This document shows, one piece after another, positions 45,936 through 55,001 of a stretch of DNA of 64,000 nucleotides (positions are counted from its first letter, which is position 1; each line of letters opens with the position of its first letter). A model generated the notes under the pieces. It did not search any database and was not told where the DNA came from. It saw only the letters and a program-made list of their open reading frames with translations. The stretch covers positions 3,656,402-3,720,401 of the forward strand of contig NZ_CP036264.1 in assembly GCF_008035925.1 (NCBI RefSeq), in the 5' to 3' direction. The position numbers and the translations under genes were made by a program. The DNA is from Stieleria maiorica. GTDB lineage: Bacteria; Planctomycetota; Planctomycetia; Pirellulales; Pirellulaceae.

Positions 45936-48900
45936 TTAACGCTGTAACAATTCGACTTCGCCCTCGACAATCAGGTAGCGCCGGTTTGCCTTGACGTCCG
46001 AGAAAGATTGGCGGGTCCCCGATGGCCAGGCCACTTCGATGCGATCAATGGAATCGTATGGACCGAGTCCGAAATCCAGCATCGATTCGTTGGTGCACAA
46101 CAGCCCATCGCCGCCGAACACCCACCCCACCCACGATTCGTCTCCGCTCGTGAGGGAGACCTTGGCACCGATCGCATCGCGTTCGCTGGTCGTCCCAATC
46201 AATTCCAGCTGGAGTGCGTTTTCCGTCACCGTGCGGTTCTCCAGCAGCGCCGCCGGGGCGTCCAAATGGTTCGTCACCAGATCGGGTTTCAAATCGCGAT
46301 TGAAATCCAGCACCGCCATCGTGCGTCCCAGGGCGGGGGTCGACCAATAGCGATCCGCCGGGTTTTGCAATTCAAATCCGCCGGCGTCGCCACGAAATAG
46401 TTGCGGCAGCATCTGATAGGCGCGACCGCGTTGGCGGTGGTCGGTCAAGTTGCCATTGAGCACGGGCAGATCAAGCCAACCGTTGCGATCAAAATCGACC
46501 GCCTGCGATCCCCACCCGACCGTCATCCGCGTGTCTTCGTACAGCCCTCGTTTGGCGTTGACGTTGGTAAACACGCCCGGCGTTTCCTGGCTGTAGAGAT
46601 CGGCCGCTTGATTCCAAAAGTTGGTGACGTGCAGATCGACCAGCCCGTTTCGGTCGAAGTCGCCCGCCGCGATACCCATGCATCCCTGGCGCTGCCCCAA
46701 CAGCCCAAACGCACAACCTGCAATTTGCGCGCTTTCCTGCAGCGTGATCGGATCGGAAGTGCCGTCACGCTGCGACAACCAAAAATGATTGAACTCGGTG
46801 TCGTTCGCGATGAACAAGTCATTGCCGTGGGAGTCGTCGAAATTTGCGATGACGCCGCCGAACCCGTAATTGGGCCGTTCATCCATCGCTTGGCAGCCGT
46901 CCCAGCGGGAGACCGCGCCATCGGATCCGACCTGCCACGCGCGATCGACGGCGGGTCGGAAAACGCTGGGGTTGCAGGCGTCTTTGTCGGGCGTGCACCC
47001 GATCGTCAACGCAGTCGGGTCGTCGATGTAATTGATCTCGACGATTTCAGGCAGATGATCGCCGCTCAAGTCGCCGCAGGCGATCGACGATGTCCAATCG
47101 CCTTGAGCGTCAACTGCCGCCATCAACTGGCGTCGAAAGGTCCCGTCGCCGTTGTTTTGGTAGATTACATTCGGGCCGATATTGGCCAAGATCATGTCCG
47201 GGAAACCGTCTTGATTAAGATCTGCGACGGCAACGCCCTGGCCGTAACCCAAGTCACCGGTTCCCGCTTCGGCGGATACCGAAGTCCACGGCGCAGACGG
47301 CAGATTGCGGAACAGCACGTTCGGTTTCGAGCCGTCGGCGTCAAAGGCATCTCCGCCGCCTTGTGTGAAATACACATCGGGGTGACCGTCCAAGTCAAAG
47401 TCGATCACACCGATCCCTCCCCCGGTCAATTGATGCAAAAGCTGAACTTCGTCCGAGGTGTCGTCACCACTGTCGTAATGAAAATCCATTCCGACGTCGG
47501 CAGCGACATCGTGCAAGCGGATCTCGGTCCGGCTGTCGGCGGTCGTTTGATCGGAACCCGGATCCACAAGATCGTTGGGCGCAATTTCCTTCGTTGACGG
47601 AAGCGGCCATCGGTCAAGTTCCAGCCCGCATCGGACGCCGGAAGGATCCGAGGCGGCGGTCGCGTTTTCGGCAATCTGTTCGCGTTGCTGCCGTAATCGC
47701 TGACGCCACTCGGGACTCCCACCGTAGGTCTTCAGCGCGACGTCCCGCCATGCAGCCGCCTCCCAAGGTCGATTTAACGTGTCCAGGATTTCTGCCAACC
47801 GACTCAGCTCCGCCGCAGTCCCTGGCTGGCTACCGATCTTTGCCGTGATGACGGCAGATTCGTGCAGTAACGAAAAACGTTGATTCGCGCAGTCGGCTTC
47901 GGTGTTTTTCCCCAGTGCCCTCAGTGATCGGGCCAACGCCAGATAGGAAAAGCGGTCTGTCGGATCCAGGGTGACCGCTTCCAGGAAGCAACGCACCGCC
48001 TCGGAATCCCGATTGGAACTCTGCAACCGCGTGCCCAGAGCGTACCAGTACTCAGGTTCACGCTCGATTCCCACCGGCACCGATTTTAGATAGTCGTCCA
48101 AAAGGGCATCCAGTTTCATTTCACCGTACACGCGACAACGAAAGGCCGCGATGGGAGTCGATTTCGGAAAGGCGGCGCTGAGTCGTTCGATCAGCAGTTT
48201 CGCTTGTTCCAACTCCCCATCGCCCCGCAACCGTTTCGCTTCGGCCAAGGCGGCCGGGGGCAGCGTTCCGCTAAAACTGGGTTTGGGCATCGAAACGTCG
48301 ATGAAGGCGTCGCCGAACGTATTCATCGCGAACAGCTCTTTCTCCGTGATGTCCTCGGCCCGCAGCAGTCGACGCAGGTACTCGGCGGCTTCGATTCGGC
48401 GTCCTTGGTTATTCAGTAGCGACGCCAAGCGATGGTAGACGGCATTGATTCGGGGGACGTCGACGGTTTTCGCCAAGTCAACGACCCGCATCAAGCTCGC
48501 TTCGGCGCTCTCATACTCGCCCTGCTGAAGGTACAGGTCAGCCGCCAGCAGTCCGGCGTCGGCAAAGACCACCGGTTCAGTCGGCGGGATCGTACCCAGC
48601 ACTTCGCACGCGGCCAGGGGAGCTCCGATCGCCGCTTCACACTTTGCGTACAAAAGCAGCGCGTCGGCATCGACATCATCGGCCACCAACAGGGGGCGCA
48701 GTCGGTCCTGAGCGGCTGCGTAATTCTGCTGGTCGTAGTACGCTTGCGCTTCATCGATCCGCTGGCCAACCGACTTGGGGGCTGCTTCCTGTGCCTGCTG
48801 GCGTCTCCGCTGGCTTTGGAGAAGTTCGGCGGCCCGTTGTTCCTCTGAATCCCCGCCACAGCCGACGACCCCGAGGCCGATGACCCCGAGGCCGATGACC

Positions 48901-48953
48901 CCGAGGCCGATGACGCGGATCAAAACCGAGCGAACCGTGCGATGAATCTTCAA
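45936..48953 (-). CDS. TPR-FG-GAP-UnbV lipoprotein (paralogue 2)
   Basis: The 1005-residue protein starts with a TTG whose TTGA overlaps the stop of paralogue 3, so they are translationally coupled. The signal LKIHRTVRSVLIRVIGLG contains the tandem VIGLG repeated three times and the lipobox VVGCGG. TPR-like helical units (about 55-475) are followed by FG-GAP repeats (DFDLDGHPDVYFTQGG, DLNQDGFPDMILANIG, DFDRNGLVDLHVTNFW) and a UnbV tail (ERDAIGAKVSLTSGDES, VAWPSGTRQSFSDV). The propeller repeats carry Asp/Asn-rich calcium-binding loops. Paralogue 1 faces it head to head at the 3' end. The exact function is unknown. Confidence 0.85.
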   Translation of the reverse strand: MKIHRTVRSVLIRVIGLGVIGLGVIGLGVVGCGGDSEEQRAAELLQSQRRRQQAQEAAPKSVGQRIDEAQAYYDQQNYAAAQDRLRPLLVADDVDADALLLYAKCEAAIGAPLAACEVLGTIPPTEPVVFADAGLLAADLYLQQGEYESAEASLMRVVDLAKTVDVPRINAVYHRLASLLNNQGRRIEAAEYLRRLLRAEDITEKELFAMNTFGDAFIDVSMPKPSFSGTLPPAALAEAKRLRGDGELEQAKLLIERLSAAFPKSTPIAAFRCRVYGEMKLDALLDDYLKSVPVGIEREPEYWYALGTRLQSSNRDSEAVRCFLEAVTLDPTDRFSYLALARSLRALGKNTEADCANQRFSLLHESAVITAKIGSQPGTAAELSRLAEILDTLNRPWEAAAWRDVALKTYGGSPEWRQRLRQQREQIAENATAASDPSGVRCGLELDRWPLPSTKEIAPNDLVDPGSDQTTADSRTEIRLHDVAADVGMDFHYDSGDDTSDEVQLLHQLTGGGIGVIDFDLDGHPDVYFTQGGGDAFDADGSKPNVLFRNLPSAPWTSVSAEAGTGDLGYGQGVAVADLNQDGFPDMILANIGPNVIYQNNGDGTFRRQLMAAVDAQGDWTSSIACGDLSGDHLPEIVEINYIDDPTALTIGCTPDKDACNPSVFRPAVDRAWQVGSDGAVSRWDGCQAMDERPNYGFGGVIANFDDSHGNDLFIANDTEFNHFWLSQRDGTSDPITLQESAQIAGCAFGLLGQRQGCMGIAAGDFDRNGLVDLHVTNFWNQAADLYSQETPGVFTNVNAKRGLYEDTRMTVGWGSQAVDFDRNGWLDLPVLNGNLTDHRQRGRAYQMLPQLFRGDAGGFELQNPADRYWSTPALGRTMAVLDFNRDLKPDLVTNHLDAPAALLENRTVTENALQLELIGTTSERDAIGAKVSLTSGDESWVGWVFGGDGLLCTNESMLDFGLGPYDSIDRIEVAWPSGTRQSFSDVKANRRYLIVEGEVELLQR

Positions 48954-51900
48954 CGATGACCCTGTAACTGAAATGCCTCTTGCTCTCCTTCGACCAGAAC
49001 GTAGTCGCGGCCGCCTTGTAATGTACCGAACGACTGCGTCGCGCCCGAGGGCCATTTTATGGTGACGGCCTGGGCGGCGGACTGATCGCCCAGCCCGATC
49101 GAAATCCTGCGTTGGTTGGTGCACATGTAACCGTCCCCGGCGGTCAATTGATGCGTCACTGTTTGGGATTCCACCGTCGCCGTGGCCACCGCGCCGATGG
49201 CGTCACGCTGTGATCGCGTTGCCTTGAGGATCAAACCGACCGACTGGCCTGCGTCATCGGTTCGATTGACCAACAGCGAAACAGGCTCGTACAGATGGGT
49301 AATGACCACGTCGGTTCGTCCATCACGGTCCACGTCGACCGAGGAAAGCGCGCGGCCCAGGTGCGGCTTGGAAAAGTAGTCTCCCATGGAGTCCGGGGGC
49401 AGTTCTTCCCAGCGTCCCGACCGCTGGCGGCGGAATGTCTGCGGGGGCATCGCATAAGCCACGTCGGTACGCTTGACGTCGTCGACATGGCCGTTGGTGA
49501 CCATCAATTCCAGTGACCCGCTGTTGTCGAAATCCACCCACTCGGCCCCAAACCCCAACAGCTTCATCGACGGCTGCCCCAGTCCGACCTGGAACGAGCG
49601 GTCGGTCCAGAATCCGGGCGAGACCTGTTCGTAATACGTGTTGTGATCGTCGGCAAAGTGCGTGAGAAAGAAATCGATGTCACCGTCGGCATCCGGGTCG
49701 GCCGCCGCAATCCCCATCGACGCCTGCGATCGCGCATCTCCGCTGAATCCGACGCCGCGGGTCGCAGCCAAATCGACCAGCCGGAATTGCCCCTCGCGGA
49801 CTTCGGGTGACCACAGCTGGTTGGCGGTCATGTCGTTGGCGACATAGACGTCCAGCCCGGGCCGCTCATCGAATTGCCCCGTGACCAGCCCCAGCCCTCG
49901 ACCGGGGGCTTGATCTTTCAACCACCGGGCCGAAACATCCACGAAGGTCCCGTCGCCGCGGCCTCGCCAGACTCGGTCCGGTTCGGCCTCGAACAACAGC
50001 GGCGGGCAGGTCGAGAAACCGTCAGCATTGCGGCACGGTCGATCCAACGGTGCCCGGCCGGCGCAGTAGTTTGTCGCGAACAGGTCTGCAATGCCATCTC
50101 CGTCCAAGTCGGCGATCACCGCCGACGTCGTCCAGGACTGGTCGGACAATCCGGCGGGCATCGAAATCTCATCAAACGTTCCGTCGCCGTTGTTGCGAAA
50201 CAGTCGGTTCTGGCCGTAATTGCAATCGAAAATGTCGGGGAAGCCGTCATCGTTGTAATCGCCGATCGTGATCCCTTGAGAGAATCCGGTGTCGTGGTAA
50301 GCCGCAGGGCGTTCGGTCGCGACAAATGTTTCGCCGTGATTTCGGAACAGCCGATTGGACGACGAGTCGGACTGCAGCGGGCGGCCGTTGAGCATCGCGG
50401 CAGCCAGATCCGGCCATCCGTCCAAGTCGTAGTCAATCACGCCCACACCACCGCCGACGCTTTGGTAGATCCAGTGGCCTTCGGTGACCGCTTCCGGCGC
50501 GATTTCACAGGTATGAACGAACCCGCGCCGCTGGGCTTGGTTTTCAAAGTACAGCGGTCGCTGAAAACTGTCGCCCATCGCCTCTGAAGGGGACCGCGAT
50601 AGTTTCCAGGAAATCGATGGCAAGTTGGCCACGTCGATCTGTCGGCTGACCTCCATTTCCGGCAGCACCCAGGGCGTGCCGGTGGTCAGTTTGGAGCGGA
50701 CGGCCATGTACCGGTCGCGGATATCCGCCACCGGTTCCTCGGGCAACGTCGTCGCGAATCGGGCCCAGCCTTCGGCCTCCCAGACGCGGCCCAGTTCCAA
50801 CATCGCATCAGCCACCTCCAGCGCCGCCCGCTGCGAACGGCCGCCGCGCTCCAGGTGTGTCTTTAAGGTGTCCCGCAACACGCCTAGCTTGGTAATCTGG
50901 TCGGCAACCTTGTCGGCATCACCCGTACGGCCGATCAGCGTCAGGCTTTGGAACAGTCCGTTGAGCGCGGCCGGCAACGCATGGCTGCTTTGACGAATCG
51001 CTTGCCAGTAGGCTCGTGCGGCCTGTTCGTGTTGCCCTTGTCGCTGAGCCCAATCGCCGGCGACCAACCAGTATTCGGGCAATTGGTCGACACTGCCGGG
51101 CAATTGCCGCTGCCAATCCGGAATCGATTCGAATTCGTCCAGCTCCACCAACGCACGCCCATAGAGAGCGTGTGCCGGTGCAAAATCTCGTTGGCGCCGC
51201 AGGACGGGTTTCAGTCGGTCGGCTACCGACCGCCAATTCGATTTCAACGCATCCAGTCGAGCCAGAGAATACTGCGGCCGCAAGTCATCACCGGATCGCT
51301 GCAACATCGACTGACACATCTCTCCGTCCGGTTCCACACGATCCGGGTCGGCGAGCACCAACAGGGACTCTGGGTCGCCTTGACCGTGCTGGGCCAACCA
51401 CTGCAGCGACGGCAGGGCCAACGGCGTGCGTCCGACCATGGTCGCCAACCCGATCAAGTCAAAGCGCGGCTGGGGGCGATTGGGAAATCGATCCACAAAC
51501 GTCTGCAAGACGGTGATCGCATCGAATGGCCGCCCGGCCGCGACCAAGGTGTGCGTCAGTTTGTCCAACAAGGCCTCGTTGGGGGAATCCGTTGACGCCA
51601 ACGCCCCTTGGTACATTTCTATCGCCGTCTCTGTGTTCCCCTGTTGCGATGCGATATCGCCGGCGAGCTCGATCGCACGGGCGTCCTCGGGATCTTGCAA
51701 CAGATGCTTCCGTATGGCCGCCTCTGCCCCGTCAAGGTCTCCTGCGGAGAGCGCGTCGAAGGACCGGGCGACAAAGTCTGTCGACGTCGGATCACCGCCG
51801 CCGGTCTGATCGCTTGAAACGCGTTGCGTCGTTTGGCTTGTTTCGCCTCTCTCTGGTGCCTCATCCGGCTGATCGCAACCGGACAAGCACGGCGACAGAC

Positions 51901-51961
51901 TCAGCAAAAGAAGCAGGAGGCGGACACCCGAATGGGGAGCGACTCGCAACGCTTTCTTCAC
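48950..51961 (-). CDS. TPR-FG-GAP-UnbV lipoprotein (paralogue 3)
   Basis: The 1003-residue protein starts at GTG 51961, giving a textbook lipoprotein signal: KKALRVAPHSGVRLLLLLLS then LSPCLSGC. This makes its length match paralogue 2, though no strong Shine-Dalgarno is seen; ATG 52051 is the alternative. TPR-like units (about 55-455) precede FG-GAP repeats (DYDLDGWPDLAAAMLNG, DYNDDGFPDIFDCNYG, DPDADGDIDFFLTHF) and a UnbV tail (QRDAIGAVATATVES, KWPSGATQSFGTLQGG). The stop overlaps the start of paralogue 2. The three proteins are likely surface-anchored, but substrate or partner is unknown. Confidence 0.84.
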   Translation of the reverse strand: MKKALRVAPHSGVRLLLLLLSLSPCLSGCDQPDEAPERGETSQTTQRVSSDQTGGGDPTSTDFVARSFDALSAGDLDGAEAAIRKHLLQDPEDARAIELAGDIASQQGNTETAIEMYQGALASTDSPNEALLDKLTHTLVAAGRPFDAITVLQTFVDRFPNRPQPRFDLIGLATMVGRTPLALPSLQWLAQHGQGDPESLLVLADPDRVEPDGEMCQSMLQRSGDDLRPQYSLARLDALKSNWRSVADRLKPVLRRQRDFAPAHALYGRALVELDEFESIPDWQRQLPGSVDQLPEYWLVAGDWAQRQGQHEQAARAYWQAIRQSSHALPAALNGLFQSLTLIGRTGDADKVADQITKLGVLRDTLKTHLERGGRSQRAALEVADAMLELGRVWEAEGWARFATTLPEEPVADIRDRYMAVRSKLTTGTPWVLPEMEVSRQIDVANLPSISWKLSRSPSEAMGDSFQRPLYFENQAQRRGFVHTCEIAPEAVTEGHWIYQSVGGGVGVIDYDLDGWPDLAAAMLNGRPLQSDSSSNRLFRNHGETFVATERPAAYHDTGFSQGITIGDYNDDGFPDIFDCNYGQNRLFRNNGDGTFDEISMPAGLSDQSWTTSAVIADLDGDGIADLFATNYCAGRAPLDRPCRNADGFSTCPPLLFEAEPDRVWRGRGDGTFVDVSARWLKDQAPGRGLGLVTGQFDERPGLDVYVANDMTANQLWSPEVREGQFRLVDLAATRGVGFSGDARSQASMGIAAADPDADGDIDFFLTHFADDHNTYYEQVSPGFWTDRSFQVGLGQPSMKLLGFGAEWVDFDNSGSLELMVTNGHVDDVKRTDVAYAMPPQTFRRQRSGRWEELPPDSMGDYFSKPHLGRALSSVDVDRDGRTDVVITHLYEPVSLLVNRTDDAGQSVGLILKATRSQRDAIGAVATATVESQTVTHQLTAGDGYMCTNQRRISIGLGDQSAAQAVTIKWPSGATQSFGTLQGGRDYVLVEGEQEAFQLQGHR

Positions 51962-52253
51962 CGTCAGCAGTTGCCGATGCAAGATGGCGGTGCGATCAAT
52001 CCAGAACCGACCGATCGGCCAAATGGGATGTGATGAAGGGGAGTGGTTCATTCGATGAGGGAGATCTGCAGTCGGAGTGCTGCAACGCAACCGGTGTTTG
52101 CATGGTTGCCGTGATCGGCAAGGTCCGGAGCCACCGCCGCCACGATGTTCAGTGCCAAGGTCTTTGACGTGCCACTTGATTTTACCAGACGCGTGGATAC
52201 GATCTCGACTTCTGAAAATCAGTAATGTTGGCTTCTTTACCAAAGAGATTGAA

Positions 52254-52442
52254 ATGACCCGCTCTTTACTGTGCGTAATTGCACTGGCTTGCGTTGTTTT
52301 TGTTGTTCCCGGTTGCGGTCGCGGCAGCGGTGAAGCAACGATTGAAGATACAGCGGCCCAAACCGCGGAGGAAGTTCAAGAAGCTGAAGACTATGAAGAA
52401 ATGCTGCGGAAGCAAGAGCAAGAGAACTTTAAAAAGAAGTAG
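52254..52442 (+). CDS. Small lipoprotein
   Basis: The 62-residue protein has a signal (LLCVIALACVVFVVPGC) with lipobox Cys at about residue 21, and a short acidic and basic tail ending in NFKKK. ATG 52254 has an AAAGAGAT region about 7 nt upstream. Divergent from paralogue 3, it precedes the DUF1559 gene by 0.6 kb. Function is unknown; small lipoproteins next to DUF1559 genes are common in planctomycetes as I recall. Confidence 0.75.
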   Translation: MTRSLLCVIALACVVFVVPGCGRGSGEATIEDTAAQTAEEVQEAEDYEEMLRKQEQENFKKK

Positions 52443-53045
52443 AAGTTAGCGCTCGGACGCTCAAGCACGGCCTTGACCAAATCAGCGTCGTGGTTCGATT
52501 GCAACCATCGCCCGCCATGTTTTCCCGGTTGGTTTCCAACCACCCGGTCCCGCCCTCCCGCTGATGGCCTCGCGGTTTCAGTGTTCGCTTCGCCCGGGAA
52601 ACCACGCCCTTAGAAACTGAGAAGTGTTTCCCGGGATCAGCCGGCAGCGTTTAGCGGGCGGTTTCCCCCCAGCTGTCCGGGCATCGCTAGCCCGAACGGA
52701 GACGGCGAAGCTTGACCGACCCGGTTGGGTGCCGCGGGGATTGCGGGCCCCATTAAGAAGGTTCCCCTGGCAAGGGAGGCACTCGGGGCCAGATGAGAGG
52801 CGAGAAGACGTGTTGCATCTCTATAAAGGCGATGCGATTCACATTATGAAATATTTTTAGTTTCGCGCGATTCGATCACGCGGCTTTGGAGTTAACTAAG
52901 TCAGACGCAATGCCGAGTTTTGTCGTCCGGAACGTGATTCGGAATTAGCCTCGGAACCCAACGTATGCCTGGGGGCGATCAGTGTTCGCCCTTCAGAGGT
53001 CATATAAACCTTTTCAACTGGAAATGAATGTCTTTGGAGACGCAA
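52443..53045. other. Long leader region before the DUF1559 gene
   Basis: No gene is convincing here (a 78-codon frame at 52624 has no support). An inverted repeat, CCCGGGAAAC (52593-52602) and GTTTCCCGGG (52626-52635), and GC-rich pairs such as GGGCCCC at about 52748 suggest structured RNA. Between 52800 and 53045 the composition changes to AT-rich, with TATAAA at 52824. Confidence 0.5.
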
Positions 53046-54263
53046 ATGACGAATCGTTCTCCTCAACGAAGTGGTTTTACACTCGTTGAGCTTTTGGTGG
53101 TGATCGCCATCATCGGTATTTTGGTCGGGCTGTTATTGCCCGCGGTCCAAGCTGCACGTGAAGCAGCGCGGCGGATGAGTTGCAGCAACAATTTCAAACA
53201 AATCGGGTTGGCACTGCACAACTACCATTCGGCGTACAAGAATCTCCCCATGAATGCGACGGGCACGTACGAGTGGCCGGGCAACCGCGGTGGCGACTAT
53301 CACAACCGCTTTTGCTTGAGCTGGATGGTCGGCATTCTGCCGTTTATCGAGCAACAGGCGATGTGGGACCGAATCAGCAACCCCTACAACGTCAACCGCG
53401 ACGGTTCGATTCGGCCCCCGGCCGACGTGTTCCCGCCGATGGGTCCGGTGCCGTGGAATGAAAACTATCAACCTTGGTTGACCCAGGTCCCCGGTTACCG
53501 CTGCCCCAGCGATCCGACCGAAAGCACGCCTGCCCGTGTCGCCTTCACCAACTACGCGGTCTGCCAGGGCGACGCGTACTTCGAAGGCCACCACGGCGGA
53601 ATCAACTGGAACGGTGTTCCGGGAACCGACGGTACTTGGGGCGATGAAGCGCAAGCTCGCTGGGCGCGCGGCGTTTTCCGCAACCACCACTTCACCAAGT
53701 TCCGCGACATCCTTGACGGTCTGTCCAATACCATTGCAGCCGGCGAAAATATCGTCGACGCACGCGAGCGATTGGCCGCATCCACCCCGTATCGGGATAA
53801 CACCAGCAACATGGCGTTGCCGCCCAACCACTGGGAACAATTCCTGGACCCCGATCGTCCGCAGTACTGGGACGATAGTGTCGCGAGCAACGCAACCCCC
53901 GGGTTGGACGATCCGGCCAACCACGGACGCGGTCGCCGCTGGCCCGACGGTCGCCCCCAGTTCTCGATGTTCAACACGGTCCGTCCGCCGAACAGCTACA
54001 GTGTTTACCGCAACCACGGTGACTTCGGCTACGGTTCAGCCTCCAGCCTTCACCAAGGCGGTGCCCACATCCTGATGGCCGACGGGGCAGTCGTGTTCAT
54101 GACCGACTCGATCGATGCCGGTGACCAAAACCAAGTTCCCTACAGCAACAACGACCCGAACTTCGGCGTCCGCGGAGCAGGTAGGCAAAGCCCGTATGGT
54201 TTGTGGGGTGCCTTGGGAACCAAGGCCTCCAAAGAGACCATTCAGGAACAGCTCAATCAGTAG
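53046..54263 (+). CDS. DUF1559 prepilin-type protein
   Basis: The 405-residue protein carries a type IV prepilin signal: RSGFTLVELLVVIAIIGILV, with Gly before the FTLVE methylation motif. The membrane helix, the DUF1559 start (AVQAAREAARRMSCSNNFKQ then IGLALHNYH) and the conserved C-terminal ADGAVVFM follow. DUF1559 is abundant in planctomycetes and is thought to form pseudopilus-like structures. ATG 53046 has GGAGA 5 nt upstream; ATG 53028 adds only six residues. A strong terminator follows. Confidence 0.9.
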   Translation: MTNRSPQRSGFTLVELLVVIAIIGILVGLLLPAVQAAREAARRMSCSNNFKQIGLALHNYHSAYKNLPMNATGTYEWPGNRGGDYHNRFCLSWMVGILPFIEQQAMWDRISNPYNVNRDGSIRPPADVFPPMGPVPWNENYQPWLTQVPGYRCPSDPTESTPARVAFTNYAVCQGDAYFEGHHGGINWNGVPGTDGTWGDEAQARWARGVFRNHHFTKFRDILDGLSNTIAAGENIVDARERLAASTPYRDNTSNMALPPNHWEQFLDPDRPQYWDDSVASNATPGLDDPANHGRGRRWPDGRPQFSMFNTVRPPNSYSVYRNHGDFGYGSASSLHQGGAHILMADGAVVFMTDSIDAGDQNQVPYSNNDPNFGVRGAGRQSPYGLWGALGTKASKETIQEQLNQ

Positions 54264-54294
54264 TTGATCCTTCAACGACCTGATCATTCGACAG

Positions 54295-54334
54295 AGGGAT
54301 GCGGCGCCAGCGCTCGCATCCCTTTGTTTTTTTT
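54295..54334 (+). terminator. Rho-independent terminator after DUF1559 gene
   Basis: Stem AGGGATGCG / CGCATCCCT with an 11-nt loop, followed by TTGTTTTTTTT. Confidence 0.93.
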
Positions 54335-55001
54335 CTACGCAAAGCTCGCGGGCTAGCTGGACAGCGCCACTTTGGCGTAGCTACGCTCGATGGGAGCGTG
54401 GAAAACCCTGGGGATCCACCTTCTGGCGAAGGTAGCTACGTTCGACCGGCGATTCACGGTGTTTCCTGATTAAAGTGGCGCCTTACAGATAGTAAATCAA
54501 CACGCCGGGTAGCGAATCGCGGCCCATCGCATTGATCAGGCCATCAGGCCGGTGGAACGAGACGCCGTCAGCAGATGGTCAGACGACGTCCTTCTGAGGA
54601 GCGTTCCACAGAGCCGCTGCCGTCAGCCCGGAAGGGGCGTTTTACTTAGGAACCGCTGCCGATCCGGCGATTTTTTGAGAGGGATGGTGGGGTTGCCGTC
54701 CTGTGTGATCGGCCGATCACGCTAAACTGGACCCCCTACCGGCCTCCAACGGGCCCGACCGGCGGCTTCGAGCGAGCTTCGTCTAGGACCGAGCGGCTTG
54801 CCATGTTGGTGTCGACGCCGATCGGGCACTGTCCGTGATGAACGCACCGAAGGGGGCCGGAATAATCGATCCGAATCGCAAAAACGAACGTCTCACCCGT
54901 GAATCTGTCCGTCAACGCGATCGGCTCCGGTTCGTAGTGGAAAGGCGATATTAGCATCCAGGTTGCTTTTTCTGTCCGTTCAAGCTCTTTGCACGAATTC
55001 C
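54335..55001. other. Non-coding region with element copy C and a gene remnant
   Basis: Copy C of the palindromic element is at 54353-54481. On the minus strand the region 54485-54550 reads INAMGRDSLPGVLIYYL then stop, which looks like the C-terminus of a lost gene; a similar tail (LPGLLIY) lies at 37767. A 73-codon frame on the minus strand at 54736-54957 is not supported by a family or ribosome site. Confidence 0.55.
54353..54481 (+). repeat. Copy C (full) of the 117-bp palindromic element
   Basis: The core (54364-54481) is bounded by GCGCCACTTT and AAAGTGGCGC. Inner arms GTAGCTACG and GGCGAAGGTAGCTACG with the GGGGATCCACCTTCTGGCG block match copy B closely. It sits downstream of the DUF1559 terminator. 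Confidence 0.95.

Noticed and set aside
52624-52860. 78-codon plus-strand frame in the DUF1559 leader
   Set aside because: No start signal or recognisable features; overlaps a likely RNA hairpin.
54736-54957. 73-codon minus-strand frame upstream of the Wzz-like gene
   Set aside because: No ribosome site, no family, and it lies in a region with remnants.
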